A stretch of 64,000 bases of DNA from Aquilaria yunnanensis (Eukaryota > Streptophyta > Magnoliopsida > Malvales > Thymelaeaceae): positions 76,199,751 through 76,263,750 of the forward strand of contig CM077596.1 in the NCBI GenBank assembly GCA_039654915.1, in the 5' to 3' direction. A program made the position numbers and the translations under genes. Of the stretch, positions 1 through 11,994 are shown one piece after another. The notes under the pieces were generated by a model. The model saw only the letters and a list, made by a program, of their open reading frames with translations. It was not told the origin of the DNA and searched no databases. The number at the start of each line of letters is the position of its first letter. Positions within the stretch are counted from its first letter, which is position 1.

Positions 1-1646
1 GTATATATCACACAACTCAATAGAAAAATTAACAACCTTCATAATTGATTAATTAATGTGATTGTTTACAACTAAAAACTCATTAAAACGTAACAGTGCT
101 TTTATAACTGGTTTGATACAATGAAGTAAGACATGTGAGAGAAGTGGAGAGCCACAATTCACAACTTCTGGCTAAAACCGTAACAACCAGACCGGAGAAG
201 CTTTAACAATAAGTCCAAATTCTTATTCATTGTCGTCACTTAACAACATCCTTGTTCTGACACATATATACACATGTCATATTAACACTTTTCACAGAAT
301 GTTTGATCGGGCGAAACGTGATAAAAAAAAATGCAATCGCAAACCAATAGAAATTCAGTTATTTAATAAAGAATAATCAAATGTTAATGACTTGATTAAA
401 TAAACCTTTAATTGTTTGAACCTGTGTGACCCAATGATGCACTTCTCGTATTGTATTGTGTCTGCCACTATCCTAAAAAAATTCTTTGATAAACAGCAAT
501 TATGGTGCTTAGTCATGAGTTTATTGACTTGGTTTTCAGTCTTCTGTGTGTGTGTGTATATTATTTTTAAATTCGAAATCTATACTTTCTGGGCACTTGT
601 ATTTAAAAACTAGAAAAGAAAGTTTCATGGAGGGAATAATTAATGGACGCGGACGCGACATGACTCATGAATTGGTGGTGGAGGTGGACTTCAAAATTGA
701 AACACGTGATCGAATAAGCAAAGACCTACCAGGGTCAATTGGGTTCGCATCTTCAATTCAAGTGTATAAAACAGAAAAAAAAAAAAAAAGAGAATACGAA
801 GATCACGATGATGTTGCGTTTATTTGTTAACTTGGTATAAAAAATGAAGAAGAATAAAAAATAAAAATAAAAATAAAAAGAGGAAGAAGAAGAAGAAGTA
901 GAAAGTGGTACTGGTTGTTGGGCCGTTTAAATTTAAAGGGCCTAAAGGGTTTGTCATAATATGAAAAACGCAACTAGAGGGGACTTCGGACCAGTCACAT
1001 ATGCAGCTAGTAGTATAAAAATCGGCCCGAAACGAGCAGGACAAGTTCTGAATGTAATTTCCACTGGGCCCTTCTTACACATACGATGGGCCGACCCTAA
1101 ACAATATTGATATTCAAGAAACCATTTGTGTTTTTTTAAATTGGCAATTGCCACCCAACATTAACATCAAATTTCAATCAGTTAGGGAAGGACTAAGAAG
1201 ATGTTAATTTTTTCTTTGGTGATCGCTAATTCATGGCAACCTCATTTACACGCGGCAATCTATTATATTATTATAAAGAGAAAGTAAAGAAATTTTATAT
1301 AATTGTACCAATTATTAGAGTCTAATTGAGTGACAACTCAAATTTAAGCTCATAAATGGTAAAATTACTCTTACATTTATAATATAATTTCATAAATATC
1401 CACCAAGTATTCTTCCCAACTTTAACTCATGTTTGACCTTCAATCTAGAATTTTTTATATTTGCCTTGAGAAATTTTGCTTTCAACTAAACAAATTACAT
1501 GCTGTGGGAGGGAAAATTGTCTCACGTTAAAAGTCACGCATTTTACACACCTATTAGAGCCGTTTATGGAAATTAATTAACATATTAATTAAATTTGAAA
1601 AACTAATCTTTAAGCCTTTTTTATAGTATCTTCTAGCCCTATAGAC
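1..1646. other. Intergenic, no gene recognised
   Basis: AT-rich spacer. The short open frames here are not supported by splice structure or recognisable protein families. The only notable content is a GC-richer patch at about 915-1100 with several GGGCC/TGGGC words (near 918, 945, 1064 and 1086), the kind often found in plant housekeeping promoters, but no coding sequence lies beside it. Confidence 0.6.
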
Positions 1647-2545
1647 TAAGGGTGTTTATGGTGCGGTTTTATGCGGTTTAGGGTCAAACCCACAACCGTA
1701 CTGCATAGTAAACGGTTTCACAGTTTGAAAACCATAACCGCATTGCTTTGTATACACATTTGGAAAAAAAACCGCACCGCATGAATGTTGTTCGATTGCA
1801 GTTTAGTTGTGGTTTTCATATCACAAATTCATCATACTAAATTCAAATAAATTAATACAAGTACATAACATAAACAATAATGATAAAAATACAATTTAAT
1901 CCATAAACCAACATATATGAGAAATAAAAATCATAAATAAGTTAAATTTATTATCCTAAATGCCTACATACATAAAAAAGTTAGAAACACATTGTTTGTT
2001 TTCCAATGTTTCTATAACAAATACATATAAGAAAGTCATTATCTACTTTCCAATATTTCCATCAGGAACACACATAAAAAACATATTGTCTACTTTCTAT
2101 TGTCAAAACACATAAATAAGAAACTCTTTATCTGCAGCATTTCATCACTCTTGTGTATCAATCTACCTTAGATTTATTTTAAGAATTAGGAAATTAGCAA
2201 TACACAACAAGACACTAAAACAAACATAGCAAATTGTATTGGGTCTCTCTTATTGGGCTTCTTGGACTTTCTTGATCTTGCGCTTAGTAAATTAGTATTA
2301 AATGATAATAAATAGAACAAGAGAGAGAGAGAGGATTATATTGGATTGAGTATCTCTTATCTGACCGGTGTGATTTTTTTTACCAATTATAACATTTAAA
2401 TCCGCAACCACACTACATAGTATTTGGTTTTAAAATTTCTAAACCCGGATTGTAACTGGAACTACATAAAATCACATACCGTTCATTTTGATGCAGATTG
2501 GTTTATGTGGTTTTGTGGGTTAACTGAATTCAATGTATACTCCTA
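1647..2545. mobile_element. hAT-like non-autonomous DNA transposon
   Basis: The left end begins TAAGGGTGTTTATGGTGCGG and the right end, read on the other strand, begins TAGGAGTATACATTG. Both resemble the TAGGGGTGTTCA-type ends common in plant hAT elements. The flanks carry an 8-bp duplication, CTATAGAC (1639-1646) and ATATAGAC (2546-2553), with one mismatch; 8 bp is the hAT signature. Subterminal motifs of the type AACCGCA and ACTRCATAGTA recur near both ends. There is no transposase frame, so it is non-autonomous. Confidence 0.6.
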
Positions 2546-2861
2546 ATATAGACACACACACTTAGGTAAAAATATAACTTCTTCTATTTATTTTATTAGG
2601 AAAGCAAACCAATTGTTCTTTCCAATTTTCTTTCTATCTAAAATTTCTATTTTTATTTTCTTTAGAATGTGTCGCAGCTTCAACCAGCCCTTAGAATTGA
2701 TTTGTATGGTTTTTGGGAAATAAAATTTGGTCAACTATAAATTATTAATTTCAGAAATTATAAGGTAAAATGTAATAATTCCATGTATTCTAAATTTTTT
2801 AATGTTACGACCTTTATTATATCTAATAAAATTTGGGAATCATTACCATTCCTATTATAGA

Positions 2862-2877
2862 TCTCTCTCTCTCTCTC

Positions 2878-2954
<77 letters not shown>
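2862..2954. repeat. Compound microsatellite (TC)n-(AT)n
   Basis: About 48 bases of nearly pure TC dinucleotides run directly into about 44 bases of AT dinucleotides. The predicted Ser-Leu / Tyr-Ile peptides across it are artefacts of the repeat. The rest of 2546-3417 shows no gene. Confidence 0.95.
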
Positions 2955-2957
<3 letters not shown>

Positions 2958-3417
2958 ACAAAACCTAAACCAATATAGGTTCTTTCCCTACTTCCCCTTT
3001 TATTTTTTTTCATTCGACTGGATTATAGATAATGGAAAATATACCTAGCAATTTTATTGCAGTCTCAAAAACTATATTTTTTTTCTTTTATATGAGTACT
3101 ACATTTGAATGTGTTAACAATTTAAGAAGATAGATTCTTGTTGTGAGATAAAAATTTTCTCAACTAAACATTTTTTCCAACTTTTCATTTTCAGAAAACT
3201 GTTTTTTGGTGGAAACATACAACCATGTTTTCTAAAAAATATTTTAAAAATTGTACATAAAAAATAAAAAATAGAAATTAAAAAAATTGTTTTCGACATT
3301 CAAATGCCACATAAATTTTGCTAAAAAAGCCTAAGACACGTTAATAAAAGTCGAGTGTTAACAATAACATTATTTTTTTCTTCTATCTTATTGCATAGAT
3401 AATGCTAGAAAGTTGTA

Positions 3418-3752
3418 GTTAATTTATTTTAACTTAAGTCAATTAACTTATATTTATTTTTACATATTTTTTACTTGAAACCAATTTCATGTAAAATTCA
3501 ATATTATGTAGATACAATAATCAATTTGAAAGTAAATTTTCTTTATGTTGTTAAATTTTTATGAATTTTTATTTTTTAATAATTTAAATTTGAAAAATTT
3601 AGTAAGATTACAATAATTATATTTTCAATGAATTATTACAGTTACATAATATTAAATTTTAATTAAAATTAATTTTAGATAAAAAATATAAAAATAAAAA
3701 TAAATTATTTTAAAATTAATTAACTTAAATTAAAATGAATTACCTCTTAGGT
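3418..3752. mobile_element. Palindromic MITE, family shared with 32194-32535 (copy A)
   Basis: The two halves are near reverse complements: TTATTTTAACTTAAGTCAATTAA on the left matches TTCATTTTAATTTAAGTTAATTAA read from the right, and ACTTGAAACCAATTT matches TCTAAAATTAATTTT. It shares long stretches, for example the GTAGATACAATAATCAATTT core, with the copy near 32.3 kb. The element is about 335 bp. The target duplication is not resolved, so the superfamily is left open. Confidence 0.6.
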
Positions 3753-4530
3753 ATGTTTTTGTGCTTTGGAGGGCCGTTAAAGGGGAAAAGGCTGATCCGA
3801 GAATCGAGCTATGGTACCTCGCGACGCACTAATTAAACAGAGTGCACAAGGCAGAGAAAAAGCAAGGATTTCAATTACATACACCCAGTCAGCCATAGGC
3901 GTAGCATAGGCGATGCAATTCATAAAATAGCGCAAGTTGTAAGTAGGAGTACGTTAACATCTTAAATAACAGAGTTTGATTTTAATTTGGGGTCTTATAT
4001 ATTAAGAATATTTATTTGTATGAGATCCTTATTTTGGCACATTATCATAGTTTGACTAAATTAATTTCCCACCTCTATTCATGGATTGGAAGGAACAAAA
4101 AGAGAGCGCTAATATTTTTTAGGAGATACTATAAAATATTATATAGGATTAACAGTGGCGTAGTTAGAATTTGGCTATTGAGGGGCTATTATTAAGATTC
4201 TATTTGAAAAAATGTTCTCATTTAGACAAAGTTGTTGGATCGTATTAGGCACATGTACAAGAATCTATCCAAATAAATTCATTGCATTTCCTAGTTACTT
4301 ATTATATTTCTCTGAAAACTACCAAAATAAGAGATAGTGAAGGAATATATATATGAAAGCAGCCAAGTAAAAAAAAAAAAAAGTAATTGTTTGTTTACCT
4401 AATTGTCGAAGAAAGTTATAACATTTCACATAATAATAAACATGTCTATCGAAAAAGAAAGAACAATTACATGCTAAAGAGTGTGACAGATGAGAAAAAA
4501 AAAAACCACCAATTTTCTGGTATGATCCAA
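3753..4530. other. Intergenic, no gene recognised
   Basis: Mostly unremarkable spacer. A patch at about 3770-3960 is less AT-rich and looks non-repetitive but has no long frame. Several A-runs lie at 4369-4382 and 4496-4506. Confidence 0.5.
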
Positions 4531-5476
4531 TTCATCCATTAATATTTTTTAGGCCAAATAAATTATTAATATTTTAAAATTTATCCAAATAAATCATTAG
4601 TGGTTAAATAAGTAAATATATTATTGAAAATAAAGAACATCCTATCAAGTAATGATTATGTGACAAAAATAAAACCTATTTAATGGAATGGTATGGACAG
4701 TGGGCGTTTATGTGGCAAAAATAAAATTTATTTAATGTACTTGCTAGTCCACCTTCTCTCCTCTTCAACTGCCTTCTTTGGCAACTTCAGCTCAATCTCA
4801 AGTTCTTCGTCGCCACTACTAAAACCAACACCCAACTCATTTAACTGAAGGCTGGAAAAATCGAATCCATTTAATTACTAAAATGGAATCTGATCAAGAA
4901 AGAAGAAAAATTCCCGATCATGTATGGGATCTATCTATTGAATTCGAAAATCTGATGCACCAAAAGAGATTGAAATGGAAAGAATACATGAATAGAATGA
5001 ATGAAGGAGCAGGAATTGGATTAGGAATTTAGGATTAATATGAGAAACTGACCGGCTGCCGGGAAAGCAAAGTTGCTTGCTGGCCTGCACACAGAGATGT
5101 TGTAACAGGGTCAGAAGATGGAATATTTGCTTCCTTTTCTAGTTATATCGATTCGAATATATGAATCAAACGCAAAAGCATACCCATTAAAGGACCACAT
5201 GCAAAACCGTCATTTCATGTCAAGTGAGGTTTTGAAGCTAATTTAAGGAAAGAAATGGATATGAAACGACAATCAAGTATAAAGAATGAAGAAAAGAACA
5301 AAGATGAAAACTGAAAAGGACAATGGAAATGGTGGAGAAAGAGACAAAAGGTGTGGCTTATTAGATGTGGAGTCATTTAACCCACGTCAGTCAATCTATC
5401 AACAGATTTTAATAGAAATGGTAGAATTGGGCCAAACTAGGATCTTTGGCCTGAAAAAAATATTAGTAGACGAATC
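4531..5476. mobile_element. Putative TIR element with a short internal ORF
   Basis: The left arm TTCATCCATTAATATTTT followed by TTAGGCCAAA (4531-4556) matches the right arm read in reverse (about 5444-5476: TTCGTCTACTAATATTTT, then TTTCAGGCCAAAG). Inside is a 49-codon open frame on the plus strand from ATG 4883, starting MESDQERRKIPDHVWDL. It is charged and probably helical and I do not recognise it; it could be a captured exon fragment. No clean target duplication was seen. Confidence 0.4.
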
Positions 5477-6640
5477 ATGCGGGATCTGAAATATTAGTTA
5501 TTTATTCATGATTTTTGCCTAGAAGAAGTAAACAAATTCTTTTTCGTTTTGTTTTATCGTATGTGGTGTGCCTCTCCTCCATGTCGCCAATTCACATTAT
5601 GGAATTTTTTCCCATTTCTTTTCCATTTTCCTTTACAAATACAAAATTGAAAAGAGATTGTGGTGTTCGACTATGAAACCAAAGATGTGGTGGGCTGATG
5701 CTCTCGCTAGACATACCTCTTGTTTTTTGTATTTTGATAATGAGTAAAAACCTTCAGTGGTACCCATCTGTTTTTTGTTGCTCTATTTTTTGTTGCTCTA
5801 AATGGTACTAATTCTTTATTTTTATTCTATTGAACTACATAAACTCATATAACGTGTTTTGATTTGATACTTTCCATAAATTTCACCATTAACTCGGATG
5901 GAAAATGCTAACATAACATCAATTAACATTAAAATAAATCATAAAATAACAATTTTAGTTCTCAATCTTGTTTCAATTACTAATCCAATCTCTAAACTTT
6001 TAGGTCAACCTCTCATACACTCTCAATCAATAAAATCTGAAAAAAAAGCTAGAACCCATCGGGTGCCGTTAGACCATAACCTATGGGATGCCGTTAAAAC
6101 CAAAACTCATTGACTTGTCTTCTTTGCCAACCATTAGACCAAACTTTCTCCAGTGCCGCCTATTTCCCAGCTGTCTCGGATTGCTACGAAGCTTGATGAG
6201 CAGGACCAGGGGATGGCAAAAGGTGGTGGTCCATGCGATGGCCAAGGGATGTTGAAAGGTAGTAGGATAGAAGGGCCAAAACATTGCCCAGATTTGAAAC
6301 CATCAGGAGAGACAAGCGAGGAACCTAGACTCGATTCCGGGTGAGATGCGATTGCCTTGATGCGACGTTGCCCACATCCATTGTTGCGAACCAAGGCCAG
6401 AGCCAATCAACAAGGGTTGCTTCATTGAAATGTGGGATCTAGATAATGACATGGGGAGGCGGTGACACTCGGGGGGCTCGGTCTTCAATTGAGTGCTGAG
6501 GCCAGGGCTTCTGCGATACGGGGCATCTTCGATTGAGCCAATCAACAAGTGCTTTGGGCAACAACAACAGTGACATGGGGAAAAGGTAGATGAAGGTAGG
6601 TGGTATAACCTCATATTCACTAATTACAAGTTGAAATCAA
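5477..6640. other. Intergenic, probably transposon-derived
   Basis: The 5730-6060 stretch has the cadence typical of MULE arms (phrases like 'tttagttctcaatcttg' and 'ccaatctctaaactttt'). The 6100-6620 stretch is GC-richer with open frames on both strands but no recognisable domain. I could not find the matching second arm. It is possibly a decayed gene-fragment-carrying element. Confidence 0.3.
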
Positions 6641-7004
6641 TGTTGTCAAGATCAGGATCCTACCTAAGATTATTTTTTTCTATGCAAGATTGGGATTGTA
6701 ACATTGGATCGTAGATAATAAGATCTTATCAAAAGCTTAAAATTTATTGTCTAAATAATTTAATTTATCTACAAAACCAATTATATTAGAAACTCAAGTA
6801 AAATTTAAGTTTCATAACATTGGTATAACATAATTATTGATACAATACAAGTAAAATTCAAACTTGAATAAAGTATACATCAACATAATCAATAAAATAA
6901 TCAACACAAGTCTAAAAGAAATTTATGAAAAAACACATTAATGACAACAAAAAGTACAAATTCCATAATTTAAATATTCAGTAATTGAATTTTAATAAAT
7001 TTAA

Positions 7005-7390
7005 AATGTATAATGATTTTTTTACAGTAAGTAAATAATTTAAAATTAGTAGTTTTTTCTTCATAAATGAAATAAGTTCAACTTACAAAGAGGAAAAAAT
7101 GATAATTTGAATATCCATTAACTATAAGAAATATTATTATATATATTAAATTTATAGTAAGATAGTTACCGAATAATTTAAATTATTCTTTAAAAAGTTG
7201 TTATTAGACAGTTATCTTGAGTTAATAAATTTCATCCAATTGAGACCAAAATAAAATGTTTTTAATGGATTTAGAACCAAAATAGGACATTTTTTTTTAT
7301 AGGTTTAGGGTCTAAACAAAACATTTAATAGACTAGAGATGAAAACAGAATGAAAATTAAATGTTAGGGATTATCCATGTAATTTACCCC
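7005..7390 (-). mobile_element. One-armed MULE-type MITE related to 59711-60297
   Basis: Read on the minus strand this begins GGGGTAAATTACATGG and continues through 'ccctaacatttaatt' and 'attttggtctcaattgga' into CTAATAACAACTTTTTA. These match in order the left arm and core of the 587-bp element at 59.7-60.3 kb, including the segment TTGAACTTATTTCATTTA. The opposite arm is missing or replaced. It sits in GATC-rich sequence (6640-6730 and 7400-7560) that may be an older element. Confidence 0.55.
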
Positions 7391-8310
7391 CTACAAAAAT
7401 CAATACCTGAGTAGGATTGGTAGAATCTTTCGATCTTACGGTCCTATGATCCTAATCGCAATCCTACTACACATTCGATCGTACAACATTTTGATAAATT
7501 TTTCTATATTAAAATCGTACAATCTTACAATCAGAATCACAATTTTAATAAACTTGGTAGAAGTTGTTGTAGAACTGTAGTAATTTAAGTTTTGGCCAAG
7601 TGTGAGCAATACTCGTACCAGTCCAAGAAATGCCCATAAAAAATGTAAACATTAAAAAAAAAAATCCCTAGAATGCTGCACATTGCCTAATTGGTCCTCA
7701 AACTTATTTTTCATAGAATTGACCCCTAATTTCTAGTAAATATCTGAATAACTAAACAATGTTCTTTCTCTTTCTTAGGCACAAACTTTACTTATTTATG
7801 ATCAGGTACCCAGACAATAACTTACCACAGCAACAAGAGGCCGATCCAACTGTTTATTCTCTTATATTTCTGCTTAATCTATGTTTGTATCGTTTCTAGA
7901 CTCTCGTGTACTTGTAGTAGTATTTCTATTTTTCATTTACTTAGACAACAGCATTTAATTACACAGATGTAGACAATAGCATAGCGGGCGGGCCCAGCTT
8001 TTTAAAAAGAAGGGACTAAAGATAATTTTTTCTCAAACTTCAATTTTTATAAAGATATTTTTAACCATTTTAAGGAAGATAGAATTATTTTACACTAAAA
8101 CGTGGAGACTGAAAAATAAAATTTTACCACCCATAACAACCCCTAGATATTCCCCTGAATATGATGCGTGTGATGTATGTTAGAAGCAGCAATCTTTTGT
8201 ACCGAATCATATGTGGACTAATTGTAGTGAAAAAAAATAGTTGAATCATTTTTTTATACTATAATGTATTTACCACATCGATTCATAAAAAAGAAAAATA
8301 ATTAGTGAAA
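7391..8310. other. Intergenic, no gene recognised
   Basis: AT-rich spacer. 7400-7560 repeats 'cgatcttac' and 'atcctac'-like words that also occur inverted near 6650-6730. No coding potential seen. Confidence 0.4.
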
Positions 8311-10560
8311 TCTACTATATATATTATAAAGCAGAACCTAAGGGTTATTTAATAATTATAAAATTAATTGATAGACGAATTAAGTGTCATCTTAACTTTT
8401 GTGTAAAACCCCAATTTTATCCCTTAATTTATTGACTTAATTTTAGCCACACAACACTTATCTAGCCACCAACTTTCGCTATAAACATTTAATGTAAGAA
8501 GGCTACATATCTTCTTCCCACATAACTTTTGGCCGGATTTATCACATCTCATAATTGTCATGAAAATCTCCTCAAATTAGCATCAATTGCTTTCCATGTA
8601 AAAGTGTTTTAATTCCATCCAAGCCCTTGAGCTTTCAAAATTGAGCAAAAAAATCTTTAACTTGTGAATTTGAGACACCATACCCCTTACATTTTTACCT
8701 CAAAACAAATAGCTATATGGAAAATGAAAAAATTTTAGGTTCTCCCCTTTTTTTTGGCAACTGGTTCCTCAATTATAAAATTTTTTCCAATATAGAATTA
8801 CCCGTACCTAGTTGACTATTATACATAAAAAAATGACTTATATTTTAATATAAATGAAATTTATTTTTAATTGTAGATTTCACTCAATATATTAAGTGGA
8901 ATGATGAGATTGCAAAAATAAACCTAATTTAAGTAGTTAGGATAATTAAAAATAAAATGATAATAATTGGATGACTTTAGTTGCAATTAATTATATTTAT
9001 AAGTTAAAGGAGCTGAATATTTCTCAATAAATGATTTACATAATATTAAAATAAGAAAGTTATATTTTTTAATATATGTAGTAAAAAATTATATATTTGA
9101 AAAATATTTAATTAATATGCTTTTATAGAGTAAAAGTACAATAATTTTTTTTTTATTACATTTTGTGAGTAAGAAATTAAAAATTCAACTATTATCTTAT
9201 TTAAATCAAATGGTTTGGTATTTCCTATGTGGTTTGTTGTTGTAAGAAGAAAAAATGTTATTAGTATGAAAAATATTAACAATATCAGTGTTCAATCTCT
9301 ATTTCACTTTTCAAATGATGGTTCCTATTATTAGTCTATTAAACAAAGAAACATAACTAGAATATCAAACAGAGTTTTCTAAAATGGTGTTTGCTTACCA
9401 AATGACATAACTACGATTTGAACACAAGCAAATGAAGTTTTGAAGTTTTCAACCATGATGCCAAACTAGGCTTATAACTATGGTGCCATGTATTTGAATG
9501 TCGAATGTGAATGAGTTTCAATTAATGGCTTTTATTTGTATCTATGTATGTACAATCATGGGGAAGATGATTGCAAGAGATGATATATATGTGTAGTTTT
9601 TTCTTTTGTATTGTTCATGTGTTAGAGGTATTGATATTTCACCAATTGATTAGACTTTAAATCTTTGAATAAAGAATTAAAATTTAAATATATCAACAAT
9701 TTTTGTGTATGAATAAAGAATGAAAATTAAAATTAACTTTATTTATGTTATTTCAATCCCCATTTGTACCTAGACTCCAATGCATTCTTCACTCAAAAAC
9801 TTTTGCACCTATTCAACCCCAACAGCTTCCCCCAAAATTGCTCATGTCTTTTGGAATAATACCCTCTATACCCAAAAGTTTCACATCCCATAAATAGTGG
9901 TTTGAGTAAAGAAAGATTCCATATAAAGGAAGAAGAATGTGGTTATAGGTGAGATACGGGGAAAAAACTTTTAGGGTTTTTTTTAAAGACATTATGTGGG
10001 TTCGTTAATAATTGATACAAAATTTGATGAATTTAAGCATTGTGAAAAAATTTCCAAAATGTTTGAGGGCAAGTGAACAATCATAAATGGTTGATGTTGT
10101 GTAGTTCTGTGCTTGACTTGTGCGGGGGTTTTTTTTTATGAAACTAATTGTTATTGTATGAAACTGAGTTACTATTGTATGAGTTTTGATATTGTATGAA
10201 ACTGTTTGTGTGGAACTATGTAAATTTTGTTGGAACATAGTGCGCAAATACAACGATAAAACTTTAGGACGCACTTAACATTTCAGTTAGCATGAAAATA
10301 GAGCCTAATGACAATTCATATCTGCAACTAAGTTGCTATCATACGAAAGTGATATATTGTATATGAAATTGAGTTCCTAATGTATGAAACTGGTTACCTA
10401 TTGTATGAAACTAAGGTTGTATTGTATAAGTGCAGGGACTGAGATTTTAATGTACAAAATTGAGTTTCATGTTACATGAAATTGAAATATTGATGTACGA
10501 AACTGAGATTCAAATGTATGAAGCTCTTTGAACATGATTGTTTTGTAGCAAAAAAATGAA
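8311..10560 (+). mobile_element. Helitron-like 5' end with downstream AT-rich body
   Basis: At 8311 the sequence TCTACTATATATATTATAAA, preceded by A, matches the conserved 5' terminus of plant Helitrons (TC start, inserted between A and T). The following kilobases are non-coding and AT-rich and include the degenerate array at 10130-10520. I could not identify a hairpin plus CTRR 3' end, so the right boundary given is only where the unusual composition stops. Confidence 0.4.
10130..10520. repeat. Degenerate short-period array, core TGTATGAAACTG
   Basis: The words TTGTATGAAACTGAGTT, TTGTATGAAACTG, AATGTATGAAACTGGTT, TTGTATGAAACTAAGG, ATGTACGAAACTGAG and ATGTATGAAGCTC recur about every 20-26 bases in two blocks (about 10130-10215 and 10345-10520) separated by unrelated sequence. 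Confidence 0.75.
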
Positions 10561-11994
10561 TGAACAATATCATTTTCAAAAATTACCATAGTTATTATTC
10601 TAAAAAAATTCCTATTTGATAATTGCTACATTTATTTAATAATTAAATTTAGGAAGATAATTATCACATTAACTAACTAATTGGAAATGGGTAGTTGCAA
10701 TAATTATCATTACAATGGCTGGCTTGTCCCTACATAATCTCTTTCTTTATGTATCCAAATGTAACGGGAACTTAATGTTTCTATATGTGTATTTCAGAAT
10801 TCACTTAGTTAGATAGCTCGAATGATTAAATGATCAAGTTAGCACAAAGAATGTGTGACTCGTTGATCCATTAACATAATATTCACTGTTTCTTATATAT
10901 GGCAAGTTTCAAATTTCAATTTTTATCAGGGTTTCTCCCTATATTCAAAGGAGTAACTAGAGTAAACTTTATACGGTGAAGAAATTGGTAAAAGAAGGCT
11001 AATTTGTCACTAAATTATATGAAAAAGTAATTTAACACTCAACTTTTTTTGTAGATAAATTTGTTATTAATCTTTTTGAAAACTGCAAATTTGCCATCAA
11101 CGCTCTATGTTAGGAGCAAATCTGGCAGCTGTTGTTAAAATTGCTTAACATGGTAAACATGAAAAAATGAAAAAATGAAAAAAATGCAAGTTTTAATTTC
11201 AAGTTTCATTTACCTAACACACTGGTCCCTAAGTTTCTGAATATATCATTTTCACCATTGCCTTCACTCCAAGTCTCCAACAAACTCATGGACCCTTCAC
11301 CAACCTCCACCTTACCTTCAACTCTTCCACACATCCGGGCAACATTATCAGAAACAATCCTTAGAATAAACCCTGATCAAATAGGGTTCGGTTGATTTAA
11401 TGGGACTAAATCTAGATGTGTTGTAGTTCTATAATAAAGAATCAATAATAGTGGCAGTAGAGAGCTGCTCGACGATGATGGAAAAGATGAAAATAAGAAG
11501 GCTCAACAATGAGGGTGTGTAGTCAAACATAAAGTTTTGACTTATTTAGGTGTTGTGAAAAATTTGAGTAGCTAGAGATTAAATAGAAAATTTTCAAGAA
11601 CTATTTTAAAAGTTGTGCTATGAAATATTCTTCAAACAAATAGAATATTCCTATTATTTAACAGCCAGTGATAAAATTATTCATAAAAAAAATGTTCATG
11701 GCAACTTTGCTTTAAAAAAAAAAAATTAGTTACAAAATTACCCTACTACCTATAGCTTAATAACAAATTTTCCCCATTGGCTTAAAGGGATTAGAAGGAT
11801 GAATAGGATTGCATCAAATTAGTTGATTCAAACTCAAACATTCACTCGTTTAAGATTCCGTCAAAAATCGGAATCACATATATAGATCAGCTACAACAGC
11901 AGTGATGGATCACCAAATTAATTATGTACACCACACAACTATAACATTAACATCCAAGAATAGTTTCAGTACTACAAGTCGATGCATGGCTGGC
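10561..11994. other. Intergenic, 3' flank of the polygalacturonase gene
   Basis: No host gene. 10985-11165 contains MULE-arm-like text (gctaatttgtcactaaat, ttgccatcaacgctc) and 11690-11780 contains further AT-rich arm-like text, but the two do not pair convincingly. 11800-11994 is likely 3' UTR of the minus-strand gene. Confidence 0.4.

Noticed and set aside
4140..4200. Phrase 'agtggcgtagttagaatttg' as a transposon terminus
   Set aside because: It resembles a widespread plant repeat phrase, but no partner end or duplication was found.
6081..6620. Overlapping open frames on both strands at 6.1-6.6 kb as a gene
   Set aside because: No recognisable domain, no consistent splice structure, and surrounded by transposon-like text; kept only as possible captured sequence.
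10980..11780. MULE-type element between 10985 and 11780
   Set aside because: Each side looks like a MULE arm but the two do not align as inverted repeats.
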